From CAHJXF01 sp039936235 (GTDB lineage Bacteria > Pseudomonadota > Gammaproteobacteria > Burkholderiales > Burkholderiaceae_D): DNA of 13,929 nucleotides. Of the stretch, positions 1 through 7,350 are shown piece by piece (position 1 is the stretch's first letter; every line of letters begins with the position of its first letter). Below the pieces are notes generated by a model. The model made no database searches and was not told where the DNA came from. It saw only the letters and a list, made by a program, of their open reading frames with translations. Position numbers and translations under genes: made by a program. The stretch lies in NCBI GenBank assembly GCA_039936235.1, contig JBDTIS010000132.1, positions 1 through 13,929 of the forward strand, given 5' to 3'.

Positions 1-432
1 GTGGCCGAGACCAATCGCCATCCGTTCGACGTCGTCGAAGGCGAATCCGAGATCGTCGCCGGCCACATGGTCGAGTATTCGGGCATGGGCTTCGCGATGT
101 TCTTCCTCGCCGAATACATGAACATGATCCTGATCTCGGCGCTGGCTGCGATCATGTTCTTCGGCGGCTGGAGCGCACCGATCTCGTTCGGGCTGTTCGG
201 CATGGATACGCCGCACTGGGTCGTCGCATCGATCGCGTTCTGGGGCTGGTTGTGGCTGTTCGGCAAGACCGTCGTGCTGGTGACGTTCTTCATCTGGTTC
301 CGCGCGACGTTTCCGCGCTACCGCTACGACCAGATCATGCGACTCGGCTGGAAGGTCTTCATCCCGCTCGCGCTCGCCTGGCTGATGATCGTGGGCCTCT
401 GGATGCAGACGCCGTGGAACATCTGGAAGTGA
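1..432 (+). CDS. nuoH: NADH:quinone oxidoreductase subunit H (NuoH), 3' part
   Basis: This is the C-terminal 143 residues of NuoH (ND1), the complex I membrane subunit that helps form the quinone chamber beside the Fe-S arm. The frame is open from base 1 and ends with TGA at 430-432. The family is usually about 330-360 residues, so more than half lies outside the window. The visible part begins with the hallmark loop AETNRHPFD, then EGESEIVAG and VEYSGMGFAMFFLAEY, a highly conserved acidic quinone-site region. Several hydrophobic membrane segments follow, and the tail ends PWNIWK. The GTG at base 1 is an internal valine codon, not a start. The gene lies 7 bp before nuoI in the same operon. 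Identification is secure; only the 5' end is missing. Confidence 0.97.
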   Translation: MAETNRHPFDVVEGESEIVAGHMVEYSGMGFAMFFLAEYMNMILISALAAIMFFGGWSAPISFGLFGMDTPHWVVASIAFWGWLWLFGKTVVLVTFFIWFRATFPRYRYDQIMRLGWKVFIPLALAWLMIVGLWMQTPWNIWK

Positions 433-439
433 AAAAACG

Positions 440-985
440 ATGAATACGACCACAGTCACTCGCATCGAAGCCGAGCGCGACGCAGGGCGCGGCACGATGA
501 CCGCGATCAAGGACTTCTTCGGCAGCCTGCTGCTCGGCGAACTGCTCAAGGGCATGGCGCTGACCGGCCGCTACATGTTCGCCCGGAAGATCACCATCCA
601 GTTCCCCGAAGAGAAGACGCCGAAGTCGCCGCGCTTTCGTGGGTTGCACGCGCTGCGCCGCTATCCGAACGGCGAGGAGCGCTGCATCGCCTGCAAGCTG
701 TGCGAGGCGGTGTGTCCGGCGCTCGCGATCACGATCGAGTCCGAGCAGCGCGAAGACGGCACGCGGCGCACGACGCGCTACGACATCGACCTCGTCAAGT
801 GCATCTTCTGCGGCTTCTGCGAGGAGAGTTGCCCGGTCGACTCGATCGTCGAGACCGACATCCTCGAGTACCACGGTGAGAAGCGCGGTGACCTGCACTT
901 CACGAAGGAGATGCTGCTCGCGGTCGGCGACCGCTACGAGACCGAGATCGCCGCGGCGCGCACGGCCGACGCGCCTTACCGCTGA
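440..985 (+). CDS. nuoI: NADH:quinone oxidoreductase subunit I (NuoI), 2x[4Fe-4S] ferredoxin-type
   Basis: NuoI carries Fe-S clusters N6a and N6b, which pass electrons towards N2 and quinone at the joint of the peripheral and membrane arms. Two CxxCxxCxxxCP motifs are visible: C82, C85, C88, C92 and C121, C124, C127, C131, counted from the ATG at 440. Conserved stretches such as RFRGLHALRRY and EYHGEKRGDL surround them. From this start the protein has 181 residues. Related proteins, as I recall them, are about 162-163 residues and begin at the equivalent of Met20 (ATG at 497, MTAIKDFFG). The 440 start has GGAAG about 10 bases upstream, at the end of nuoH. The 497 start has only a weak purine run, so the choice is open. 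The ferredoxin core is unaffected. Confidence 0.96.
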   Translation: MNTTTVTRIEAERDAGRGTMTAIKDFFGSLLLGELLKGMALTGRYMFARKITIQFPEEKTPKSPRFRGLHALRRYPNGEERCIACKLCEAVCPALAITIESEQREDGTRRTTRYDIDLVKCIFCGFCEESCPVDSIVETDILEYHGEKRGDLHFTKEMLLAVGDRYETEIAAARTADAPYR

Positions 986-1012
986 GCCAGCGAACTCCAG
1001 TTAATCGAACGC

Positions 1013-1618
1013 ATGGACATCAAGGCAATCCTGTTCTACATCTTCGGACTCGTCGCCGTCTACGCGGCGCTGCGCGTCGTGACCGCGAAGAATCCGGTGC
1101 ATGCGGTATTGCATCTGGTGCTCGCGTTCTTCACGTCGGCCGCGATCTGGATGCTGCTTAAGGCCGAGTTCCTCGCGATCGCGCTGGTGTTGGTCTACGT
1201 CGGTGCCGTGATGGTGCTGTTCGTCTTCGTCGTGATGATGGTCGACATCAACTTCGACAAGCTGCGCGAAGGCTTCTGGACCAACCTGCCGCTGGCAGCC
1301 GGCGTCGGCATCGTGATCGTCCTCGAGATGGCGTTCGTGCTGCTGAAGACCTTCATCATCCCGGATAGCGCGGCCAACACGCTCGTGATTCCGGTGGGCA
1401 GCAGCAACACGCGCGAACTGGGTCGGCTGCTATTCACCGACTACGTGTACGGCTTCGAGATCGCGGCCGTGATCCTGCTGGTCGCGATCGTTGCGGCGGT
1501 CGCGCTGACAATGCGCACGCGCAAGGACACGAAGGGCCAGGATCCGAACCGGCAGGTGCTGGTCAAGCGCGGGGACCGGTTGCGGATCGTGAAGATGGGA
1601 TCGGAGTCGCGGGAATGA
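1013..1618 (+). CDS. nuoJ: NADH:quinone oxidoreductase subunit J (NuoJ)
   Basis: NuoJ (ND6) is a membrane subunit of complex I with about five transmembrane helices, next to NuoA, NuoK and NuoH. Its third helix is linked to coupling of quinone reduction to proton pumping. The 201-residue product starts MDIKAILFYIFG. It has the family pattern KNPVHAVLHLVLAF and the helix-3 region ALVLVYVGAVMVLFVFVVMM, with the conserved VYVGAVMVLF core. The soluble tail is basic and rich in Lys and Arg. The ATG lies 27 bp after nuoI without a clear Shine-Dalgarno sequence, so translation may be coupled. The next gene, nuoK, is unusually far away (157 bp) because a repeat element sits between them. Confidence 0.96.
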   Translation: MDIKAILFYIFGLVAVYAALRVVTAKNPVHAVLHLVLAFFTSAAIWMLLKAEFLAIALVLVYVGAVMVLFVFVVMMVDINFDKLREGFWTNLPLAAGVGIVIVLEMAFVLLKTFIIPDSAANTLVIPVGSSNTRELGRLLFTDYVYGFEIAAVILLVAIVAAVALTMRTRKDTKGQDPNRQVLVKRGDRLRIVKMGSESRE

Positions 1619-1636
1619 ACCACACCCATTCCAATG

Positions 1637-1741
1637 CGTCGTTCCCGCGTACGCGGGAACCCAGCGGCGTTCTTGGCGCCGTGCCTCCGTCAGCCATCGA
1701 CCACCCCACGACGCCGGGTTCCCGCGCTCGCGGGAACGACG
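1637..1741. repeat. Inverted-repeat element (REP/MITE-like) between nuoJ and nuoK
   Basis: About 105 bp with arms of roughly 31-34 bases facing each other. The left arm (1637-1670) contains a perfect 20-bp palindrome, GTTCCCGCGTACGCGGGAAC, at 1641-1660. The right arm (1711-1741) contains GTTCCCGCG-CT-CGCGGGAAC at 1718-1737. Each arm can form its own hairpin, and the whole element can fold into one long stem around a core of about 40 bases. The pattern resembles the dispersed GTTCCCGC..GCGGGAAC repeats of many beta- and gammaproteobacterial genomes. In RNA it could pause transcription or protect the 3' end of the nuoHIJ message. No poly-T run follows, so it is not a classic terminator. Confidence 0.85.
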
Positions 1742-1775
1742 GTCTGGTGTGTGGTGCCTGTTCGATGGACGTTGC

Positions 1776-2081
1776 ATGCTGAGCCTCGCGCATTACCTCG
1801 TCTTCGGCGCCATCCTCTTTTCGATCAGCGTCATCGGCATCTTCCTGAACCGCCGCAATGTGCTCGTGTTGCTGATGGCCATCGAACTGATGCTGCTCGC
1901 CGTCAACACCAACTTCATCGCGTTCTCGAACTACCTCGGCGACTACGGCGGGCAGATCTTCGTGTTCTTCATCCTGACCGTGGCCGCGGCCGAGTCGGCG
2001 ATCGGGCTCGCGATCCTGGTGCTGCTGTTCCGCAATCTCGACACGATCAATGTCGAGGACCTCGACAAGCTGCAGGGCTGA
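1776..2081 (+). CDS. nuoK: NADH:quinone oxidoreductase subunit K (NuoK)
   Basis: NuoK (ND4L) is a small membrane subunit of complex I with three transmembrane helices and two buried glutamates of the proton path. The product is 101 residues, the usual length, starting MLSLAHYLVFGAILF. E37 (in LLMAIELMLLAVN) and E73 (in TVAAAESAIGLAI) match E. coli NuoK E36 and E72. The frame stays open upstream to a GTG at 1749, but the 9 extra codons run into the flank of the repeat element and are not NuoK-like. I therefore chose ATG 1776, which has a modest GGAC about 7 bases upstream. nuoL starts 9 bp after the stop. Confidence 0.96.
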   Translation: MLSLAHYLVFGAILFSISVIGIFLNRRNVLVLLMAIELMLLAVNTNFIAFSNYLGDYGGQIFVFFILTVAAAESAIGLAILVLLFRNLDTINVEDLDKLQG

Positions 2082-2090
2082 AGACCACCG

Positions 2091-4193
2091 ATGTTCAATT
2101 ACCTGAGTATCCCGATGCTCGTCGCGATCCCGGTCTCGCCGCTGGTCGGCGCGATCGTCGCAGGCTTCTTCGGCAAGGCGATCGGGCGCGCCAATGCGCA
2201 TCGTGTGACCATCCTCGGCGTCGCCATCGCCTTCCTGCTGTCGGCCGTCGCGTTCGTCGGCGTGAGCCAAGGCGGCCGCGTCGACGAGACGCTCTACACG
2301 TGGGCCCAGATCGGCGACATCAGGTTCGAGGTCGGTTTCCTGGTCGATACGCTGACGGCCACGATGATGCTGGTCGTGACCTTCGTGTCGCTGATGGTCC
2401 ACGTCTACACGATCGGCTACATGGTCGACGACCCGGGCTATCAGCGTTTCTTCTCGTACATCTCGCTGTTCACGTTCTCGATGCTGATGCTGGTCATGGC
2501 GAACAACATGCTCCAGCTCTTTTTCGGCTGGGAGGCGGTCGGTCTCATGTCGTATTTGCTGATCGGCTTCTGGTACACGAAGCCCACCGCGATCTACGCG
2601 AACCTGAAGGCCTTCCTGGTCAACCGAGTCGGCGACTTCGGCTTCATCCTCGGCATCGGCCTGCTGCTCGCGTACACCGGCTCGATGCACTATGGCGACG
2701 TGTTCGCGAAGGGCGACGAGCTCGCGAAGATGACGTTGCCGGGCACGAACTGGATGTTGCTGACGCCGGTCTGCATCTGCCTGTTCATCGGCGCGATGGG
2801 CAAATCGGCACAGTTCCCGCTGCACGTATGGCTGCCGGACTCGATGGAAGGTCCGACCCCGATCTCCGCGCTGATCCACGCGGCGACGATGGTCACCGCC
2901 GGCATCTTCATGGTCGCGCGCTTCTCGCCGCTGTTCGAGCTGTCCGACGTCGCGCTGAGCTTCGTCATCGTGATCGGGTCGATCACGGCGCTGTTCATGG
3001 GTTTCCTCGGCGTCATCCAGAACGACATCAAGCGCGTCATCGCCTACTCGACGCTGTCGCAGCTCGGCTACATGACGGTGGCGCTCGGCGCCTCGGCCTA
3101 CTCGGCCGCGATGTTCCACCTGATGACGCACGCATTCTTCAAGGCGTTGCTGTTCCTGGCCGCCGGCTCGGTGATCATCGGCATGCACCACGATCAGGAC
3201 ATCCGCAACATGGGCGGCGTGAAGAAGTACATGCCGATCACGTGGATCACATCGCTGATCGGATCGCTCGCACTGATCGGTACGCCGTTCTTCTCTGGCT
3301 TCTACTCGAAGGACTCGATCATCGAGGCGGTCGCCGAGTCGCACATCGCCGGCTCCGGCTTCGCCTACTTCGCCGTCATCGTCAGCGTGTTCGTCACCGC
3401 GCTGTATACGTTCCGGCTGTATTTCCTGGTCTTCCACGGCAAGGAACGCTTCGGCAAGGCGCATGCGCACGAGGCCCGCGACGCTGCGCCGGCGGCCGGC
3501 GTAGATGATGGCGCGGCGCTGGCTATGCACGAGGCGAGCGCAAGCCACGACGAGCTGGCGACGCACGACGATGCCCACGAGGAACATCATGGCCTCGGCC
3601 CCGGCGAGAAGCCGCACGAGACCGGCTGGGTGATCACGCTGCCGCTGATCCTGCTGGCGATCCCGTCGCTGCTGATCGGCTTCTTCACGATCGGGCCGAT
3701 GCTGTACGGCGAATGGTTCAAGGGTGCCATCTTCGTCGGCGAGAACCATCACGTCATGGAGAAGCTCGCCGAGGAGTTCCACGGCGCACTCGCTATGACG
3801 TTCCACGGTTTCGTCAGTCTGCCGTTCTGGCTCGCACTGGCCGGGGTCGTCGTCGCCTGGTACCTGTACCTCGTCAACCTGAAGCTGACCGACACGATCC
3901 AGGCGAAGACCGGCTGGCTGTACAAGCTGCTCGACAACAAGTACTACCTCGACCGCTTCAACGAGATCGTGTTGATGGGCGGCGCCCGACGCATCGGCAT
4001 GGGTCTGTGGAAACGCGGCGACCAGTCGTTGATCGACGGTTTCATCGTCAACGGCAGCGCGCGCTTCATCGGCTGGTTCGCGTCGGTCGTGCGCACGGCG
4101 CAGACCGGCTACATCTATCACTACGCGTTCGCGATGATCATCGGCGTGCTGGCGCTGATGTCCTACTTCGTGTTGCGACAGCCGGTGCACTAA
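2091..4193 (+). CDS. nuoL: NADH:quinone oxidoreductase subunit L (NuoL), antiporter-like
   Basis: NuoL (ND5) is the distal antiporter-like proton-pumping subunit of complex I. The 700-residue product has the expected layout: an N-terminal membrane part, the Proton_antipo_M core, and a C-terminal extension with an amphipathic lateral helix. Key residues are E148 (FFGWEAVGLMSYLLIGFW) on TM5 and K238 (AMGKSAQFPLHVWLPD) on TM7. THAFFKALLFLAAGS, typical of the core, is also present. An unusual soluble insert at about residues 456-511 is rich in His (nine), Asp, Glu and Ala. It lies between GKERFGK and the next membrane segment, GWVITLPLILLAIPSLLIG. At 700 residues the protein is longer than the E. 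coli form of about 613, partly through this loop. GAAGA lies just upstream of the ATG, 9 bp after nuoK. Confidence 0.97.
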   Translation: MFNYLSIPMLVAIPVSPLVGAIVAGFFGKAIGRANAHRVTILGVAIAFLLSAVAFVGVSQGGRVDETLYTWAQIGDIRFEVGFLVDTLTATMMLVVTFVSLMVHVYTIGYMVDDPGYQRFFSYISLFTFSMLMLVMANNMLQLFFGWEAVGLMSYLLIGFWYTKPTAIYANLKAFLVNRVGDFGFILGIGLLLAYTGSMHYGDVFAKGDELAKMTLPGTNWMLLTPVCICLFIGAMGKSAQFPLHVWLPDSMEGPTPISALIHAATMVTAGIFMVARFSPLFELSDVALSFVIVIGSITALFMGFLGVIQNDIKRVIAYSTLSQLGYMTVALGASAYSAAMFHLMTHAFFKALLFLAAGSVIIGMHHDQDIRNMGGVKKYMPITWITSLIGSLALIGTPFFSGFYSKDSIIEAVAESHIAGSGFAYFAVIVSVFVTALYTFRLYFLVFHGKERFGKAHAHEARDAAPAAGVDDGAALAMHEASASHDELATHDDAHEEHHGLGPGEKPHETGWVITLPLILLAIPSLLIGFFTIGPMLYGEWFKGAIFVGENHHVMEKLAEEFHGALAMTFHGFVSLPFWLALAGVVVAWYLYLVNLKLTDTIQAKTGWLYKLLDNKYYLDRFNEIVLMGGARRIGMGLWKRGDQSLIDGFIVNGSARFIGWFASVVRTAQTGYIYHYAFAMIIGVLALMSYFVLRQPVH

Positions 4194-4217
4194 CGGTTAT
4201 GTGCGTACGCACCGATC

Positions 4218-4301
4218 ATGTCATCCCGGCGCAGGCCGGGACCTAATTTCCCATCCTACGTGCCCCGAACAATTGGGTCCCGGCCTTCGCCGGGATGACA
4301 T
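4218..4301. repeat. Inverted-repeat element between nuoL and nuoM
   Basis: An 84-bp element with 31-base arms (4218-4248 and 4271-4301) that are reverse complements at 29 of 31 positions, around a 22-base core. Each arm contains a smaller hairpin, CCCGGC-GCAG-GCCGGG on the left and CCCGGC-CTTC-GCCGGG on the right. The outer ends are ATGTCATCCCGG and CCGGGATGACAT. This TCATCCCGGCG..CGCCGGGATGA type is a familiar dispersed repeat in proteobacterial genomes and differs from the one between nuoJ and nuoK. Its right end stops 11 bases before the nuoM start at 4313. It can form a strong stem in the mRNA and may alter transcript stability or nuoM translation. Confidence 0.88.
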
Positions 4302-4312
4302 ATCCAGAAAAG

Positions 4313-5797
4313 ATGCAAGCAACGATTCCCTACCTCAGCCTCTCGATCTGGATCCCGATCGTCTCCGGGCTGCTGCTGCTCGCCATCGGTCGCGACGACC
4401 GCGCGCCGCTGATCCGATGGCTGGCGCTGCTCGCCGCCGTCGTCAGTTTCCTCGTCACGATCCCGCTCTACACCGGCTTCGATCACACGACGGCAGCGAT
4501 GCAATTCGTCGAGCACGCACCGTGGATCGAGCGTTTCGCGGTCAACTACGCGCTCGGTGTCGACGGCATCGCGGTCTGGTTCGTGCTGCTGACCGGATTC
4601 ATCACGATCATCGTCATCGTCTCCGCATGGGAAGTGATCACGAAGAACGTCGCCGGATACATGGCCGCGTTCCTGATGCTGTCCGGCATCATGGTCGGCG
4701 TGTTCAGCGCCACCGACGGGCTGCTGTTCTACGTGTTCTTCGAAGCGACGCTGATCCCGATGTTCCTGATCATCGGCATCTGGGGCGGACCGAACCGCGT
4801 CTACGCGTCGATCAAGTTCTTCCTGTACACGTTCGCCGGCTCGTTGCTGACGCTGGTCGCGATCATCTTCCTCTGGTTCAAGTCCGGCGGCAGCTTCGAT
4901 ATCGCGACGTGGCAGAAGCTGCCGCTGTCGATCGAGGCCCAGACCCTGGTCTTCTTCGCGTTCTTCGCGGCGTTCGCGGTCAAGGTGCCGATGTGGCCGG
5001 TCCATACGTGGCTGCCCGACGCGCACGTCGAGGCGCCCACCGGTGGCTCGGTGGTGCTGGCGGCCCTCATGCTGAAGCTGGGTGCCTACGGCTTCGTGCG
5101 CTTCTCGCTGCCGATCGCGCCCGACGCCGCGCATCAGTTCGCGCCGTTCATGATCACGCTGTCGCTGATCGCGGTGATCTATATCGGCCTCGTCGCGATG
5201 GTTCAGACCGACATGAAGAAGCTGGTCGCATATTCGTCGATCGCGCACATGGGCTTCGTCACGCTCGGCTTCTTCATCTTCAGCGAGCTCGGGATGGAAG
5301 GCGCGATCGCGCAGATGATCTCGCACGGCTTCGTGTCCGGCGCGATGTTCCTCTGCATCGGCGTGCTGTACGACCGCGTCCACTCGCGGCTGATAGCCGA
5401 TTACGGCGGCGTGGCCAACACGATGCCGAAGTTCGCGGCGTTCTTCCTGTTCTTCTCGATGGCCAGCTGCGGACTACCGGCGACGTCGGGCTTCGTCGGT
5501 GAGTTCATGGTCATCCTGGCTGCGGTGCAGTTCAACTTCTGGATCGGTCTGCTGGCGGCGATCGCGCTGATTCTCGGTGCCGCCTACTCGCTGTGGATGT
5601 ACAAGCGCGTGGCCTTCGGCGCGGTCGCGAACCATCACGTCGCGATCATGAAGGACATCGGCGCGAGAGAGTTCGGCATGCTCGCGGTGCTGGCCGTAGC
5701 GTCGCTGTACTTGGGCATCGTGCCGAAGCCTTTCACCGACGTGATGCATGCATCGGTCGCCAACCTGCTGCAGCACGTCGCGCAGTCAAAGCTCTGA
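4313..5797 (+). CDS. nuoM: NADH:quinone oxidoreductase subunit M (NuoM), antiporter-like
   Basis: NuoM (ND4) is the middle antiporter-like proton-pumping subunit of complex I. The 494-residue product starts MQATIPYLSLSIWIP and has about 14 hydrophobic segments. E144 (YVFFEATLIPMFLIIGIWGG) matches the essential TM5 glutamate E144 of E. coli NuoM. The TM7 lysine is K224 (AFAVKVPMWPVHTWLPDAHVEAPTGGSV). Further family blocks are KKLVAYSSIAHMGF and SHGFVSGAMFLCIGVLYDR. An in-frame ATG exists at 4295, but it lies inside the right end of the inverted repeat and would add only MTYPEK. The 4313 start gives the E144 numbering, so I prefer it. Its Shine-Dalgarno is weak (AGAAAAG). The stop is 1 base before the nuoN ATG. 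Confidence 0.96.
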   Translation: MQATIPYLSLSIWIPIVSGLLLLAIGRDDRAPLIRWLALLAAVVSFLVTIPLYTGFDHTTAAMQFVEHAPWIERFAVNYALGVDGIAVWFVLLTGFITIIVIVSAWEVITKNVAGYMAAFLMLSGIMVGVFSATDGLLFYVFFEATLIPMFLIIGIWGGPNRVYASIKFFLYTFAGSLLTLVAIIFLWFKSGGSFDIATWQKLPLSIEAQTLVFFAFFAAFAVKVPMWPVHTWLPDAHVEAPTGGSVVLAALMLKLGAYGFVRFSLPIAPDAAHQFAPFMITLSLIAVIYIGLVAMVQTDMKKLVAYSSIAHMGFVTLGFFIFSELGMEGAIAQMISHGFVSGAMFLCIGVLYDRVHSRLIADYGGVANTMPKFAAFFLFFSMASCGLPATSGFVGEFMVILAAVQFNFWIGLLAAIALILGAAYSLWMYKRVAFGAVANHHVAIMKDIGAREFGMLAVLAVASLYLGIVPKPFTDVMHASVANLLQHVAQSKL

Positions 5798-5798
5798 C

Positions 5799-7334
5799 AT
5801 GAATCCCGTTTCCCCCTACGTCGTCAATCCGATCCCGTTCCCGGTCGTCAACCTGATCCCGGCGTATCCGGAGATCTTCCTGCTGATCGCCGGCTCCGCG
5901 ATCCTGCTGATCGACATGTTCGTCGGTGACCGCCGCCGCCTGACGACCTACTGGCTCAGCATCGCGACGCTGGTCGTCTGCGCGGTACTGAACGGCCTGT
6001 ACCTGGTCGGTGGCACCACCGACTATACGTTCGGCGACATGTTCGTCGGCGATCCGATGGCGAACCTGCTGAAGCTCGCGACGTCGATCGCGATGATCGC
6101 CACGCTGGTCTATTCGCACGATTATCTGGTCGATCGCGGCATCGTGTCCGGGCAGCGTGGGGGCGAGTTCTATCCGCTGGTCCTGTTCGCGGTGCTGGGC
6201 CAGTTCGTGATGATCTCGGCCAACAGCTTCCTGTCGATCTATCTCGGTCTCGAACTGATGTCGCTGGCTTTCTACGCGCTCGTCGCGCTGCGCCGCGACC
6301 ACAGCGCATCGACCGAGGCCGCGATGAAGTACTTCATCCTCGGTGCGCTGTCGTCGGGCTTCCTGCTGTACGGGATGTCGATGCTGTACGGCGCGACCGG
6401 CACGCTCGACCTCACGACGCTGGCGAGGCAGCTCGACGCGGGCATCGCGAACCGCACGATCCTCGTGTTCGGCCTGGTGTTCGTCGTCGCAGGGCTGGGT
6501 TTCAAGCTCGGCGCGGTGCCATTCCACATGTGGATCCCCGACGTCTACCAGGGCGCGCCGTCGGCCGTCACGCTGGTGGTCGGCGGTGCGCCGAAGCTGG
6601 CGGCGTTCGCGATCGTACTGCGGCTGCTCGTCGAAGGGATGATCTCGCTGGCGTTCGACTGGCAGCAGATGCTGATGATCCTGGCCGTCCTGTCGCTCGC
6701 GCTCGGCAATCTCGCGGCGATCGCGCAGACCAGCGTCAAGCGGATGCTCGGCTATTCGACGATCTCGCACATGGGCTTCCTGCTGCTTGGCATGCTGTCG
6801 GGGATCATCAACGGCAACGCCTATTCGGCGGTGAGCGCGTACAGCGCGTCGCTGTTCTACGCGGTGGTCTACGCGCTGACGACCTGTGCGGCGTTCGGCG
6901 TGCTGCTGGCGATGTCGCGTAACGGATACGAGGCCGATCACATCGACGACTTCAAAGGGCTCGGCAAGCGCAATCCGTGGGCCGCGGTGGTGATGATGCT
7001 CACGATGTTCTCGCTGGCCGGCGTGCCGCCGACCGTCGGCTTCTACGCGAAGTTCTCCGTGCTTTCGGCCGCGTTCGCGACCGGCCAGGTGTGGCTGGTC
7101 GTGTTCGCCGTGCTGATGTCGCTGATCGGCGCGTTCTACTACCTGCGGATCGTCAAGCTGATGTACTTCGACGAGCCGGTCGAGTCGGCGGCCATCGCCG
7201 GTGCCCGCAGCGGCCGCCTCGACGCGCGGATCGTCCTGGTCGTCAATGGCGCCGCCTTACTCGTCCTCGGGCTGTTGCCGGACGGGCTGATGCAGGCGTG
7301 CGTCAGCGCCATGGCGCGCACGCTGTCGAGCTGA
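5799..7334 (+). CDS. nuoN: NADH:quinone oxidoreductase subunit N (NuoN), antiporter-like
   Basis: NuoN (ND2) is the antiporter-like subunit nearest the quinone end of the complex I membrane arm. The 511-residue product begins MNPVSPYVVNPIPF. It has the TM5 glutamate E152 (YLGLELMSLAFYALVAL) and the TM7 lysine K236 (AGLGFKLGAVPFHMWIPDVYQGAPSAVT). The conserved blocks RMLGYSTISHMGFLLLG and FSLAGVPPTVGFYAKF, typical of NuoN/ND2, are also present. The frame extends upstream to 5748, but those 17 residues overlap nuoM and are not NuoN-like. The chosen ATG comes one base after the nuoM stop, so translation is probably coupled. This is the last complex I gene in the operon. Confidence 0.96.
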   Translation: MNPVSPYVVNPIPFPVVNLIPAYPEIFLLIAGSAILLIDMFVGDRRRLTTYWLSIATLVVCAVLNGLYLVGGTTDYTFGDMFVGDPMANLLKLATSIAMIATLVYSHDYLVDRGIVSGQRGGEFYPLVLFAVLGQFVMISANSFLSIYLGLELMSLAFYALVALRRDHSASTEAAMKYFILGALSSGFLLYGMSMLYGATGTLDLTTLARQLDAGIANRTILVFGLVFVVAGLGFKLGAVPFHMWIPDVYQGAPSAVTLVVGGAPKLAAFAIVLRLLVEGMISLAFDWQQMLMILAVLSLALGNLAAIAQTSVKRMLGYSTISHMGFLLLGMLSGIINGNAYSAVSAYSASLFYAVVYALTTCAAFGVLLAMSRNGYEADHIDDFKGLGKRNPWAAVVMMLTMFSLAGVPPTVGFYAKFSVLSAAFATGQVWLVVFAVLMSLIGAFYYLRIVKLMYFDEPVESAAIAGARSGRLDARIVLVVNGAALLVLGLLPDGLMQACVSAMARTLSS

Positions 7335-7337
7335 TGC

Positions 7338-7340
7338 GGA
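7338..7340 (+). promoter_or_regulatory. Weak ribosome binding site that favours the ATG start of the Nudix gene
   Basis: GGA at 7338-7340 lies about 10 bases before the ATG at 7351. It is only 1 base before the alternative in-frame GTG at 7342, too close to serve it. The site is short, and coupling to the nuoN stop at 7332-7334 probably matters as well. Confidence 0.4.
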
Positions 7341-7350
7341 CGTGTCGCGC

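Noticed and set aside
1641..1737. Repeated palindromes as a possible CRISPR array
   Set aside because: There are only two copies, in opposite orientation, with no regular spacers or cas genes. It is an inverted-repeat element.
1634..3508. Long plus-strand open frame of about 620 codons starting in the repeat element
   Set aside because: It runs out of frame through nuoK and nuoL and yields an Arg-rich product without domains. The RVPALAGTT-like start is the typical translation of this dispersed repeat.
1563..4190. Very long open frame (over 870 codons) on the minus strand across nuoK and nuoL
   Set aside because: It is antisense to well-identified complex I genes. Its composition, full of Arg, Asp, His, Glu and Gln, is the usual artefact of reading high-GC genes backwards.
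4201..5502. Plus-strand open frame of over 430 codons starting before nuoM
   Set aside because: It starts in the inverted repeat and then shadows nuoM in another frame. NuoM is unambiguous.
4256..6941. Long minus-strand open frames opposite nuoM and nuoN
   Set aside because: They are antisense shadows with Arg/Asp/His/Gln-rich composition and no recognisable domain or ribosome binding site.
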